Shown: positions 1 to 6,252, counted from the stretch's first letter. The stretch is 9,080 nt of DNA from an uncultured Bacteroidota bacterium (GCA_903908015.1 CAIVQI010000141.1:1-9080), one strand, 5' to 3'. The notes: generated from the letters alone by a model not told the origin. Numbers and translations: made by a program.

Positions 1-798
1 GTGAATGACCCCATCCTCGAGCCACATCAGAATGTCCTGGGCCGTTGTGATTTGTCCGTTGTGCGGCCTAACCCGGTGCAGCAAAGGATGAAACGGCTGT
101 AGATTACCTCCGAAAGCGTCGATCGACAAGGCAGCGCACATATTGGCTGCGGAGCATATTTTGCGGCCCTCATGTATGGCCCAAATTCCTAGGGCCGACA
201 TGTATTGCGTTCCGTTGAGCAAGGCTAATCCTTCTTTTGATTGAAGTTTGACCGGCTTCCAGTTCAATTGACCGCAGACCTCGGCAGCAGGCATTCTTTG
301 ACCCTTCCAGTCTACGGCTCCCTCACCCATCAATGGAAGGCATAAATGAGCCAATGGAGCAAGGTCACCCGATGCACCCAAGGAGCCCATTTCATAAACA
401 ACTGGCAAAACATCGTGGTTGTAGCAGTCGACTAATCGTTCGATGGTCGACCGGCTCACCCCTGAGTGCCCTTGAATGAGGGATTGGATTTTTAAAGCCA
501 GCATCAACCGTACGATTTCTGGGCGGCATTCGGCCCCTACGCCACAGGCGTGTGATCGAACGAGGTTCTCCTGAAGCACTTCGAGCTGTTCATCGGGTAT
601 CCGAACCTGGCAAAGGGCGCCAAAGCCCGTGTTAATACCATAAAATGCCTGATCGCTCTCGAGAAGTAGATTATCGAGGTACTGTCTGCTGTGGATGGCT
701 TCAGTATAGACTTCCTCAGCTATTTTAATCGTTTGTCCTGCTTGGGCCAGGGCGATGAAAACCTCCAAGGATGAATGCTTATTTATCTCGAATTCCAT
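1..798 (-). CDS. hutH: Histidine ammonia-lyase, N-terminal 266 residues (cut by window edge)
   Basis: The product is a MIO-type aromatic amino acid lyase that deaminates L-histidine to trans-urocanate in the cytoplasm, the first step of histidine degradation. Translation from the ATG at 798 is open to position 1. The signature GSLGASGDLAPLAHL holds the Ala142-Ser143-Gly144 triad that cyclises to the MIO electrophile. Tyr53 (in YGINTGFG), His83 (in RSHACGVG) and Asn195 (in LLNGTQ) fall at the same numbers as catalytic residues recalled for Pseudomonas HutH, which strongly supports this start. Ser82-His83 at the selectivity position favours histidine over tyrosine or phenylalanine. The family is usually about 500 residues, so roughly the C-terminal half is missing here. 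The start lies inside the end of hisS (16 bp overlap), implying co-transcription and perhaps translational coupling. Other hut genes cannot be assessed because the gene leaves the window. Confidence 0.95.
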   Translation of the reverse strand, partial: MEFEINKHSSLEVFIALAQAGQTIKIAEEVYTEAIHSRQYLDNLLLESDQAFYGINTGFGALCQVRIPDEQLEVLQENLVRSHACGVGAECRPEIVRLMLALKIQSLIQGHSGVSRSTIERLVDCYNHDVLPVVYEMGSLGASGDLAPLAHLCLPLMGEGAVDWKGQRMPAAEVCGQLNWKPVKLQSKEGLALLNGTQYMSALGIWAIHEGRKICSAANMCAALSIDAFGGNLQPFHPLLHRVRPHNGQITTAQDILMWLEDGVIH

Positions 799-2192
799 GT
801 TTTGTCTGCTTGTAACCAGGCCAGTACTTCAAGGGGTTGAACGCTGATTTGTTCCGAGTCTGTTCGTCGCTTAAGGTGTACCAAGGTATCGCCTGATGGA
901 CCCTCTTTAAATATGGCCACAACAGGAATATTCCTGGTTTCAGCGTAGTGAAAAATCTTCTTCGGTTTGGGATCTCCGGCGAAAATATCGGTGTGGATGC
1001 CGTGGGTCCTTAGGTTTTGTGCGCAGGTCAACATTTGTTCCATGCACCCTGAGGAGGTGGTGGCCAAAAGGATATATGCTGCGGGTGTCGGTGCGTCACC
1101 AAACATATCTTTTTCGATCATCAGGTCCAGAATTCTTTCCACACCAAAGGAAATTCCAACGCCACTCAGGCCTTCTACGCCAAAAGCCGCCGTGAGGTTT
1201 TCATATCGTCCGCCCCCACCAATACTTCCCATTCCAGTTATCCCAGAGTCTACTTCAAAAATAAAACCTGTGTAGTAATCGAGGCCACGCGCGAGCGACA
1301 AATCAAATCGGTAATTTGTGGTTGGGACCCCAAGTGCTGTGATGTATTGGATAAGGGTTTCTAACTCTTTCACTATAGATGTAGGCAGAGCAACATGTGC
1401 TTGACGCGCAAAATCATGTAATTGTTCGGCCAATTCCGATGGATGGAGATTCGATTCTAAGAGCGCCCACCACGCAGCTTGTAATTCATGCGATACACCC
1501 TGTTCGTCGAGGTAGGCCGACATAGGTTCCTTTCCTGTTTTGTCGAGCTTATCGAGCTGCACCATAAATGAACGGGCGCCGGCCGATAGGCCCAAGGCTT
1601 CAGCCATAAAGTGCAGTAGTTTGCGGTGACTGATCCGTACGCATGCCCCTTTGAAACCGAGCTGTACGAGTACCTCAACATATAATGCCACCATTTGAGC
1701 CTCCGACGATAAGCAATCGGAACCAATCAAATCGGCATCGCATTGGTAAAATTCGCGGTATCGACCCCGCTGTGGCCGGTCAGCCCGCCAAACGGGTTGC
1801 ATTTGGAAGCGCTTGAACGGGAAGATGAGCGATCCTCTATTCATGGATACATAGCGGGCGAACGGCACAGTGAGGTCGTAACGGAGGGCCTTCTCCGTAA
1901 CGAGTCGCGTAAAACGATTGATTTGTCCGTTTTTAGCCGCCACCCAATCTGAATCTGTGATGGATTCCAAATACTGCCCAGAATTTAAAATCCTGAAAAT
2001 CAGGCGGTCGCTTTCCTCTCCATAGGCCCCTTGAAGGGTTTGATTCAATTCTATGGCAGGTGTTTCGAGGGGTAGAAATCCGTATTTCCTAAAAGCTTCT
2101 TCCAACAGAGAAAAGAGCCATTTGCGGCGGTTTACGAATTCTGGGTTGAAGTCGCGAACCCCTCGTGCCAGTTGTGCCTTAATATTGGCCAT
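783..2192 (-). CDS. hisS: Histidyl-tRNA synthetase
   Basis: This class II aminoacyl-tRNA synthetase charges tRNA-His with histidine in an ATP-dependent reaction and normally acts as a cytoplasmic homodimer. The 469 residues are slightly longer than the usual 420-460. The N-terminal ARGVRDF region is followed by motif 2 at about 127-154 (WRADRPQRGRYREF), the histidine-specific HisA motif RGLDYYTG at 302-309, a glycine-rich GGGGRY at 326-330, and motif 3 at 346-354 (GISFGVERI). The C-terminal anticodon-binding domain spans about 371-462. The intact HisA and motif 2 residues argue against a HisZ-type regulatory paralogue. The ATG at 2192 is 18 bp after the dnaA stop with no clear Shine-Dalgarno, and the 3' end overlaps the start of hutH. 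No separate promoter is visible, so it is probably expressed from the dnaA transcript. Confidence 0.97.
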   Translation of the reverse strand: MANIKAQLARGVRDFNPEFVNRRKWLFSLLEEAFRKYGFLPLETPAIELNQTLQGAYGEESDRLIFRILNSGQYLESITDSDWVAAKNGQINRFTRLVTEKALRYDLTVPFARYVSMNRGSLIFPFKRFQMQPVWRADRPQRGRYREFYQCDADLIGSDCLSSEAQMVALYVEVLVQLGFKGACVRISHRKLLHFMAEALGLSAGARSFMVQLDKLDKTGKEPMSAYLDEQGVSHELQAAWWALLESNLHPSELAEQLHDFARQAHVALPTSIVKELETLIQYITALGVPTTNYRFDLSLARGLDYYTGFIFEVDSGITGMGSIGGGGRYENLTAAFGVEGLSGVGISFGVERILDLMIEKDMFGDAPTPAAYILLATTSSGCMEQMLTCAQNLRTHGIHTDIFAGDPKPKKIFHYAETRNIPVVAIFKEGPSGDTLVHLKRRTDSEQISVQPLEVLAWLQADKTWNSR

Positions 2193-2210
2193 GATTGGCT
2201 GTTGAAGGAT

Positions 2211-3641
2211 TTAGAGGGTTGAAATTTTTATTTTTTTTTGAATTTCGTCGAGTTGACCCCTGAATCTTCGGTCTGTATCCATGAGGTCCTCTACTGCCTG
2301 GCAACTATGAATGACGGTTGAATGATCGCGTCCTCCGAAGGAATCGCCGATGCTCTTGAGGCTTTGTTTGGTGAATTTCTTTGCAAGGTACATGGATATT
2401 TGGCGCGCCTGAACCACTTCCCGTTTACGCGTACGCCCACGGAGCATGTCGACCGGTAGTGCGAAGTACTCACAAACCATCGTTTGAATGGTTTCTAAAG
2501 AAACGTCTGGATTTACATTCCTCACGAAATTTCTCATCACCGTTTTGGCTAAATCTAAATCAGGCTCTTTTTTGTTGAGCGTGGTATAAGCCATGAGTGA
2601 AGTGAGGGCGCCCTCAAGTTCCCGAACGTTGGTGTTGCAATTAAGGGCAATAAAATCGATGACGTCATCAGGCAACTCAATACCGTCTGAATACATTTTC
2701 ATGTGCAGAATAGCCACCCGTGTTTCGAAATCGGGGAAACTTAAATCGGCACTGAGGCCCCACTTGAACCGCGAAATAAGCCGTTCCTCTAATCCCTTCA
2801 AATCCTTGGGTGATTTATCGCTGGTGAGTACCAGTTGCTTGCCGCTCTGGTGCAAGTGGTTGAAAATATGGAAGAAAACATCTTGTGTTTTCTCCTTTCC
2901 GGCCAGATTGTGTACGTCATCCAAAATAAGGACGTCTATGAGTTGATAGAAGTTGACAAAGTCGTTGGCCGAGTGGTTTTTAAGGGCGTCGATAAACTGC
3001 TGGGTGAATTTTTCAGCGGTGACGTACAAAATGGTCTTTGAGGGAAATAGGGTTCGGGTTTGGTTGCCCATTGCCTGAACGAGGTGACTTTTGCCCAGGC
3101 CGGTTGGGCCATAGATCATGAGCGGATTGAATGATGTGCCTCCGGGTTTGGATGCCACGGCCTGAGCAGCGTTTCGTGCGAGTCTGTTGCAGTCGCCCTC
3201 AACAAAATTTTCAAAATTATATCGGGGATTGAGTTGCGGATCCACATGTATTTTGCGCAATCCCGGAATGATAAAAGGATTCTTGATGTTGCTGCCGATG
3301 TTGACCCCCATGGACATGTCTTGATGCTTGCTGCGTCCGGGTGAACCGGGGACACTCACCGTATATGGTTCCTGACCGTTGTAATGGCCGTCCATTAAAA
3401 TATTGTATTCGAGTCGTCCCTCGGGCCCCAATTCTCTGCGAATCGTTTTGTGAAGCAGGTTTACGTAATGTTCCTCCAGCCATTCATAGAAAAATTGACT
3501 GGGCACTTGGATGGTGAGCACACCTTCCTGCATTCGTACGGGTTGAATGGGTTCAAACCAAGTCTTGAAGCTTTGCTGCGTTACGTTATCACGGATGACA
3601 GACAGACATCCTCCCCATACTTCTTCTTTGGTTTTCTGCAT
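2211..3641 (-). CDS. dnaA: Chromosomal replication initiator protein DnaA
   Basis: DnaA is an AAA+ ATPase that binds DnaA boxes, melts the origin and loads the helicase. The four-domain layout is visible in 476 residues. Domain I (about 1-82) has the QQSFKTWFEPI pattern. A variable linker covers about 83-125. The AAA+ domain III has Walker A GPTGLGKS at 178-185, Walker B LILDD at 238-242, a likely arginine finger in ERLISRF near 291 and the sensor II VRELEGAL with Arg340. The DNA-binding domain IV includes the helix-turn-helix and the signature GRDHSTVIHSC at 437-447. Walker A ends in Ser where Thr is common, which is a conservative change. The start is the ATG at 3641, giving the usual KEEVW domain I opening. 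The upstream gap carries DnaA boxes and inverted repeats, consistent with autoregulation. A run of nine A residues lies in the last codons. Confidence 0.98.
   Translation of the reverse strand: MQKTKEEVWGGCLSVIRDNVTQQSFKTWFEPIQPVRMQEGVLTIQVPSQFFYEWLEEHYVNLLHKTIRRELGPEGRLEYNILMDGHYNGQEPYTVSVPGSPGRSKHQDMSMGVNIGSNIKNPFIIPGLRKIHVDPQLNPRYNFENFVEGDCNRLARNAAQAVASKPGGTSFNPLMIYGPTGLGKSHLVQAMGNQTRTLFPSKTILYVTAEKFTQQFIDALKNHSANDFVNFYQLIDVLILDDVHNLAGKEKTQDVFFHIFNHLHQSGKQLVLTSDKSPKDLKGLEERLISRFKWGLSADLSFPDFETRVAILHMKMYSDGIELPDDVIDFIALNCNTNVRELEGALTSLMAYTTLNKKEPDLDLAKTVMRNFVRNVNPDVSLETIQTMVCEYFALPVDMLRGRTRKREVVQARQISMYLAKKFTKQSLKSIGDSFGGRDHSTVIHSCQAVEDLMDTDRRFRGQLDEIQKKIKISTL
2231..2239 (-). other. Nine-A homopolymer in the last codons of dnaA
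   Basis: On the coding (minus) strand nine consecutive A residues encode the end of QKK, eight codons or so before the dnaA stop. Runs of this length are known sites of RNA polymerase slippage. Reading the frames by hand, loss of one A gives an immediate TAA after QKK, removing the last six residues. Gain of one A opens a frame that runs past the normal stop and through the hisS start codon, ending at a TAA at 2179-2181. Whether slippage occurs here is inference. Confidence 0.5.
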
Positions 3642-3661
3642 ATCGAATTGAATTGGAACAA

Positions 3662-3677
3662 CAACGGGAATCCGTTG
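3662..3677 (-). repeat. Perfect 6-bp inverted repeat (hairpin) in the dnaA leader
   Basis: CAACGG and CCGTTG are exact reverse complements separated by four bases (GAAT on the plus strand). If transcribed, they form a short G+C-containing hairpin ending 21 nt before the dnaA ATG in an otherwise A+T-rich leader. It is not followed by a T-run, so it does not look like a terminator. It could be an operator or an RNA structure affecting dnaA expression; the function is not known. Confidence 0.5.
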
Positions 3678-3722
3678 AAAGGAGAACGAAAATCGATTGA
3701 AAAAAGCAAACAGAAAAAAAAA

Positions 3723-3739
3723 TGTTCAAGAAATGAACA
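3723..3739. repeat. Palindromic site TGTTCA-N5-TGAACA upstream of dnaA
   Basis: Two perfect 6-bp arms flank a five-base A+T spacer, the form expected for a dimeric repressor or activator site. It lies 82-98 bp upstream of the dnaA start and only six bases from the perfect DnaA box. I do not recognise the motif as belonging to a named regulator. Confidence 0.5.
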
Positions 3740-3744
3740 AGCGA

Positions 3745-3753
3745 TGTGGATAA
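3745..3753 (-). promoter_or_regulatory. DnaA box (perfect consensus)
   Basis: The minus strand reads TTATCCACA, identical to the high-affinity DnaA box consensus. It lies about 104 bp upstream of the dnaA start, where it could serve both origin function and dnaA autoregulation. Confidence 0.8.
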
Positions 3754-3790
3754 CCGCGTAAAGGAGCCAAGAAGAGGGCAATGAAGCGGC

Positions 3791-3905
3791 GTAAAAAAAA
3801 ATAAAAAAAAGGACGTTCAAATTTGGAATTGATATTATAATTATATGTTTTTGGTAATCATCGATATATAAATAAATTAGGTATTAGATAATTTTTTAAC
3901 ATATA
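3791..3905. other. A+T-rich stretch with phased A-tracts, candidate DNA unwinding element
   Basis: By hand count only 19 of 115 bases are G or C, against roughly half in the flanking genes. It opens with nine A, one T, eight A (3793-3810), two A-tracts spaced about one helical turn apart, and contains the perfect 10-bp palindrome TATAATTATA at 3836-3845. It is bounded by DnaA boxes on both sides. Low duplex stability next to DnaA boxes is the hallmark of an unwinding element. The T-run on the minus strand could alternatively be the tail of a weak terminator for the upstream nucleotidase operon, but no strong stem precedes it. Confidence 0.55.
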
Positions 3906-3908
3906 GGT

Positions 3909-3917
3909 TTATCCACT
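3909..3917 (+). promoter_or_regulatory. DnaA box, one mismatch
   Basis: The plus strand reads TTATCCACT, differing from TTATCCACA only in the last base. It abuts the A+T-rich stretch and lies 16 bp before the end of the nucleotidase gene, in opposite orientation to the perfect box at 3745-3753. Confidence 0.55.
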
Positions 3918-3933
3918 CAGGCTCTTCATGGAC

Positions 3934-4887
3934 TTACCCCATCTCCTTCGACGCTCCAATGGAGATCAGGGAGGTTTCAACAGGGATGACTGTTGTCCTT
4001 ATTCCCATTTTGATTTCCCAATCCACTTTACCCAATCGGAGTCCGCCGTGACCAGCCTGAACCACATAAACTGGATGGCCCAGTGGGTTCAAGTAGACCT
4101 CTGGTTGGTCGAGAAAACTGTGGGTATGTCCGCCCACAATCAGATCAATCCCGCTCACCTCACGTGCCAATCGGCGATCACTCGGACGATCATCCGAATA
4201 ACCAAGCCCTAGGTGTGACAAACAAATGACCATATGGCATCCATGAACTGTTCTCAGTTGCCTTGCTTGTAGCCTTGCCGCTTCAAATGGATCAACATAT
4301 TTCAGTTGGGGTGCCAACGCCGCTGGTATGAGTCCGACTGGATTAATTCCCAGGCCAAATACACCAATTTTGAGTGGATCTCTGCGAATGACTACCGCTG
4401 ATTGACACCTCTGTGCGAGTGCGTGTCGGCCAAAAGAATAGTTCGCGCTAACCACAGGAAAATCTGCTTTGCTCAGTTGGGCGTGTAGATTATCGATTCC
4501 TCCATCAAAGTCGTGATTGCCCAGCGTTGCCACATCATACCCCAATTGTTGCATCGCACGAATTTCTACTTCACCCTGGTAGAAATTAAAATAGGGTGTT
4601 CCTTGGAAGAAATCACCTGCATCCAGCAGAATGCTGCGCTTGACCTCGCTCCTCATTGTTTTCAACAGCTCCAGGCGGGCTGCCACCCCTCCCATACCAG
4701 CCATTGAACTGCCCGCGGGAAAGGGGTCTATACGGCTGTGCGTATCATTCGTATGCAGTATGCTGAGTCGATAGGTAACGCCCTTGGCTTGTAGGTATCC
4801 GGGCATTATTCCGGATAATCCGATGCTACCAGCCGTCAAGCCCAGATTACGGATGAACTTACGTCTATTGTACCCGGATTCTTCCAT
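3934..4887 (-). CDS. Exported metallophosphatase half of a split 5'-nucleotidase (UshA-type N-terminal domain), Tat signal
   Basis: The 317 residues match the calcineurin-like metallophosphoesterase domain of the UshA family, which hydrolyses nucleotides and related phosphate esters at a two-metal site. Visible ligand motifs are HTNDTH (Asp48, His50), DAGD (Asp92), GNHDFD (Asn124, His125), SHLG (His225) and GGHTH (His254, His256). The N-terminus carries a twin-arginine export signal: NRRKFIR at 7-13, a mildly hydrophobic stretch to about 30, and a possible cleavage after LQA near 34. The protein ends after the phosphatase domain and lacks the C-terminal nucleotide-binding domain found in full-length UshA (about 550 residues). 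That domain is encoded by the gene immediately upstream, whose last 23 bp overlap this start. The two products therefore probably act as one enzyme in the periplasm. The exact substrate is unknown, and a 2',3'-cyclic phosphodiesterase is also possible. Confidence 0.88.
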   Translation of the reverse strand: MEESGYNRRKFIRNLGLTAGSIGLSGIMPGYLQAKGVTYRLSILHTNDTHSRIDPFPAGSSMAGMGGVAARLELLKTMRSEVKRSILLDAGDFFQGTPYFNFYQGEVEIRAMQQLGYDVATLGNHDFDGGIDNLHAQLSKADFPVVSANYSFGRHALAQRCQSAVVIRRDPLKIGVFGLGINPVGLIPAALAPQLKYVDPFEAARLQARQLRTVHGCHMVICLSHLGLGYSDDRPSDRRLAREVSGIDLIVGGHTHSFLDQPEVYLNPLGHPVYVVQAGHGGLRLGKVDWEIKMGIRTTVIPVETSLISIGASKEMG

Positions 4888-5722
4888 CGAGATGTGTTTT
4901 GAGGGGCAATCCCCTCGACCCCATTAGTTCTAAATGCCGGATCACCAGATCGGTGATTCGAAATTGACCGCGTTGAAGCGAACAGCCGACCAAAAAGGAA
5001 CAGCCGTCGCCCCCATCTACCAAATAATCAGGCAGCGCGATTCGGTACATTTTGTTGGTGTTGAGGGGTACATTCCCCACCTGGATCTCCATGGCTTTTC
5101 CCTGTTGGATTGTCATACTTAAACCGGAAACTGCGGCCCCACCTTTCGCGGCCCAGTGGTCGAGTAACTCTTGAAGTGCACCACCCGACAGGGTGATTTT
5201 GTCGAGGCGGTTGGGGAACGGAAGCACTTCCATGATGTGCATCACCCTCAGTGTATCGGCGGGGAATCCAGCTCTTATTCCACCAGGGTTTAACAGGGCT
5301 ATATCGACGCTGTCCCAAATTTGACGCGATTCAAACAAGAGAATGTCGGCCAGAAGGTTGGTGAGCTCCGACTCAGGCATCGATTTCACCAGCGCGCGGG
5401 GCGACCACAACAAGGGCTTTTGGGTGATCAAATGCTGTAGATTCCGGAACGAATCGACCCATAAAAATGGATCATTGCTTCTCTCTTTTAATAAGGAGTC
5501 ATTTTTTATGGCGATGCTTTGGAATGCTTTGAAGTATAAATTCAGTTGCTTCGGACGCTTTGGGCGTTTGACCTTCAGTTGGCTTGTGTCTGATGGCGAA
5601 AGGCCTTTGAGAATGGAAATGTCATAACGGGCATGGTAACAGGGAAAACCTAATTCTTTTGCCCCGGTGGGTTGCGTCATCACCAAAAGAAAGAGAAACA
5701 GAAATGGCAACATCCGTGGCAT
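4865..5722 (-). CDS. 5'-nucleotidase C-terminal (substrate-binding) domain protein with Sec signal
   Basis: The protein corresponds to the C-terminal domain of UshA-type 5'-nucleotidases, which positions the nucleotide for the phosphatase domain. Using the ATG at 5722 (285 residues), the h-region LPFLFLFLLV at 5-14 and a TGA-KE cleavage region near 21 form a Sec signal peptide. The binding motifs are NPGGIR (Arg150), LPFPN (Phe169, Asn171) and DYLVDGGDG (Tyr233, Asp239). By recalled alignment these match UshA Arg410, Phe429, Asn431, Phe498 and Asp504, so the aromatic pair that stacks the base is kept. Two phosphate-contacting arginines of UshA (375, 379) are not evident. The first in-frame ATG, at 5764, would add 14 polar residues before the signal and overlap the upstream gene by 43 bp. 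The ATG at 5722 shares its A with the upstream stop (TAATG), so I prefer it. It overlaps the downstream metallophosphatase gene by 23 bp. Confidence 0.85.
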   Translation of the reverse strand: MPRMLPFLFLFLLVMTQPTGAKELGFPCYHARYDISILKGLSPSDTSQLKVKRPKRPKQLNLYFKAFQSIAIKNDSLLKERSNDPFLWVDSFRNLQHLITQKPLLWSPRALVKSMPESELTNLLADILLFESRQIWDSVDIALLNPGGIRAGFPADTLRVMHIMEVLPFPNRLDKITLSGGALQELLDHWAAKGGAAVSGLSMTIQQGKAMEIQVGNVPLNTNKMYRIALPDYLVDGGDGCSFLVGCSLQRGQFRITDLVIRHLELMGSRGLPLKTHLDGRIRVQ

Positions 5723-6189
5723 TAGGGACGCTTTTGATGCAAGGTTCTTAATGCGCGGTTGCATGCGGGTAATCCAGTTTCAGCTGCTCTTTTCAAAATA
5801 AGTTGCTTGTAGCGGGGAACAGATTCGGGTAATTCTAAAGCAGACGTTTGAATCAATTGAATCACTTCATCGCGTGCAGCGGAGGTTGCCAGCCAAATCA
5901 GAGGGTCTACATATAGTTGTTGGCTTAGATTATGTTCCCATTCGATGTTGATTCCCGCCAAAAGTGCATAGCGAACTTGATCGATAGATTCATCTGCAGT
6001 GGGTGTACGCATGAGTAGGCCTTCTGGCCTGAGACGCTCAACAAACAGCAACAGGCGTTCATGGGCCTGAATTTCGAGTGGAAGCAGGACGCGGCGAACT
6101 TGCAGGTGTCGGATCATTAAAAATACAACGAATGACACCGACACCAGCAACAAGAGAAGAGCGATGGCTTGCGCGAATAAGGTTTGCAT
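5722..6189 (-). CDS. Small membrane-anchored protein of unknown function, Bacteroidota-type
   Basis: This 155-residue protein has one N-terminal transmembrane helix (about residues 5-27, AQAIALLLLLVSVSFVVFLM), followed by a basic stop-transfer segment (RHLQVRR) that suggests N-out, C-in topology. A soluble, mostly helical domain of about 120 residues follows. The patterns QAHERLLLFVERLRPEGLLMR and EWEHNLSQQLYVDPLIW resemble a conserved Bacteroidota family of unknown function, possibly the one Pfam calls DUF7935; that accession is from memory and needs a profile search. No catalytic motif is visible. The ATG at 6189 is the first start after an in-frame TGA at 6208-6210. It is the first gene of the three-gene leftward block, and its stop overlaps the next start as TAATG, suggesting translational coupling to the nucleotidase genes. 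A role in their export or anchoring is only a guess. Confidence 0.75.
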   Translation of the reverse strand: MQTLFAQAIALLLLLVSVSFVVFLMIRHLQVRRVLLPLEIQAHERLLLFVERLRPEGLLMRTPTADESIDQVRYALLAGINIEWEHNLSQQLYVDPLIWLATSAARDEVIQLIQTSALELPESVPRYKQLILKRAAETGLPACNRALRTLHQKRP

Positions 6190-6190
6190 G

Positions 6191-6206
6191 ATGCGAAAAT
6201 ACGCAT
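6191..6206 (-). repeat. Inverted repeat abutting the start of the membrane-protein gene
   Basis: ATGCG and CGCAT are perfect 5-bp arms around a six-base A+T loop. On the minus strand the hairpin ends one base before the ATG at 6189. It could hinder ribosome access or mark an operator in the shared promoter region with the Fe-S carrier gene. Five-bp arms arise by chance fairly easily. Confidence 0.3.
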
Positions 6207-6244
6207 GTCATAGGTTTACAATCATCCCGAGGGAGTGTATTTTG

Positions 6245-6252
6245 TATATTTG
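6245..6252 (+). promoter_or_regulatory. Putative -7 promoter element of the Fe-S carrier gene
   Basis: TATATTTG is an exact match to the Bacteroidota -7 element TAnnTTTG, placed 48 bp before the ATG at 6300, which leaves a leader of about 40 nt. No TTG or TTTG stands at the expected -33 spacing, so the call rests on the -7 element and its position in the 110-bp divergent gap. Confidence 0.45.

Larger units (their letters stand above)
3642..3933. other. oriC: Candidate chromosomal replication origin (oriC) and dnaA upstream region
   Basis: This 292-bp gap holds no credible gene. It sits directly upstream of dnaA and contains a perfect DnaA box at 3745-3753, a one-mismatch box at 3909-3917 in opposite orientation, and between them a very A+T-rich stretch with long A-tracts. 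That combination of boxes plus unwinding element next to dnaA is the standard layout of a bacterial origin. Only two good boxes were found by eye, fewer than in many origins, and some Bacteroidota may have origins away from dnaA, so the region might serve only as an autoregulated dnaA promoter. It must also contain the dnaA promoter, but no full TAnnTTTG match is present on the minus strand; the closest are one-mismatch versions at 3707-3714 and 3818-3825. Confidence 0.6.

Noticed and set aside
3241..3251. GGATCCACA inside dnaA as a possible DnaA box
   Set aside because: It has two mismatches, lies in coding sequence and has no neighbouring boxes.
3450..3761. A 103-codon plus-strand frame crossing the dnaA start
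   Set aside because: It is antisense to dnaA domain I and contains no motif. Its end runs through the DnaA box region.
3581..3820. A 79-codon minus-strand frame with a hydrophobic, Phe-rich product
   Set aside because: The hydrophobicity comes from T-runs in the A+T-rich dnaA upstream region. It overlaps the start of dnaA in another frame and resembles no protein.
5723..5764. Longer start for the nucleotidase C-terminal domain gene at 5764
   Set aside because: It would place 14 polar residues before the signal peptide and overlap the upstream gene by 43 bp. The TAATG arrangement at 5720-5724 gives a clean signal peptide.
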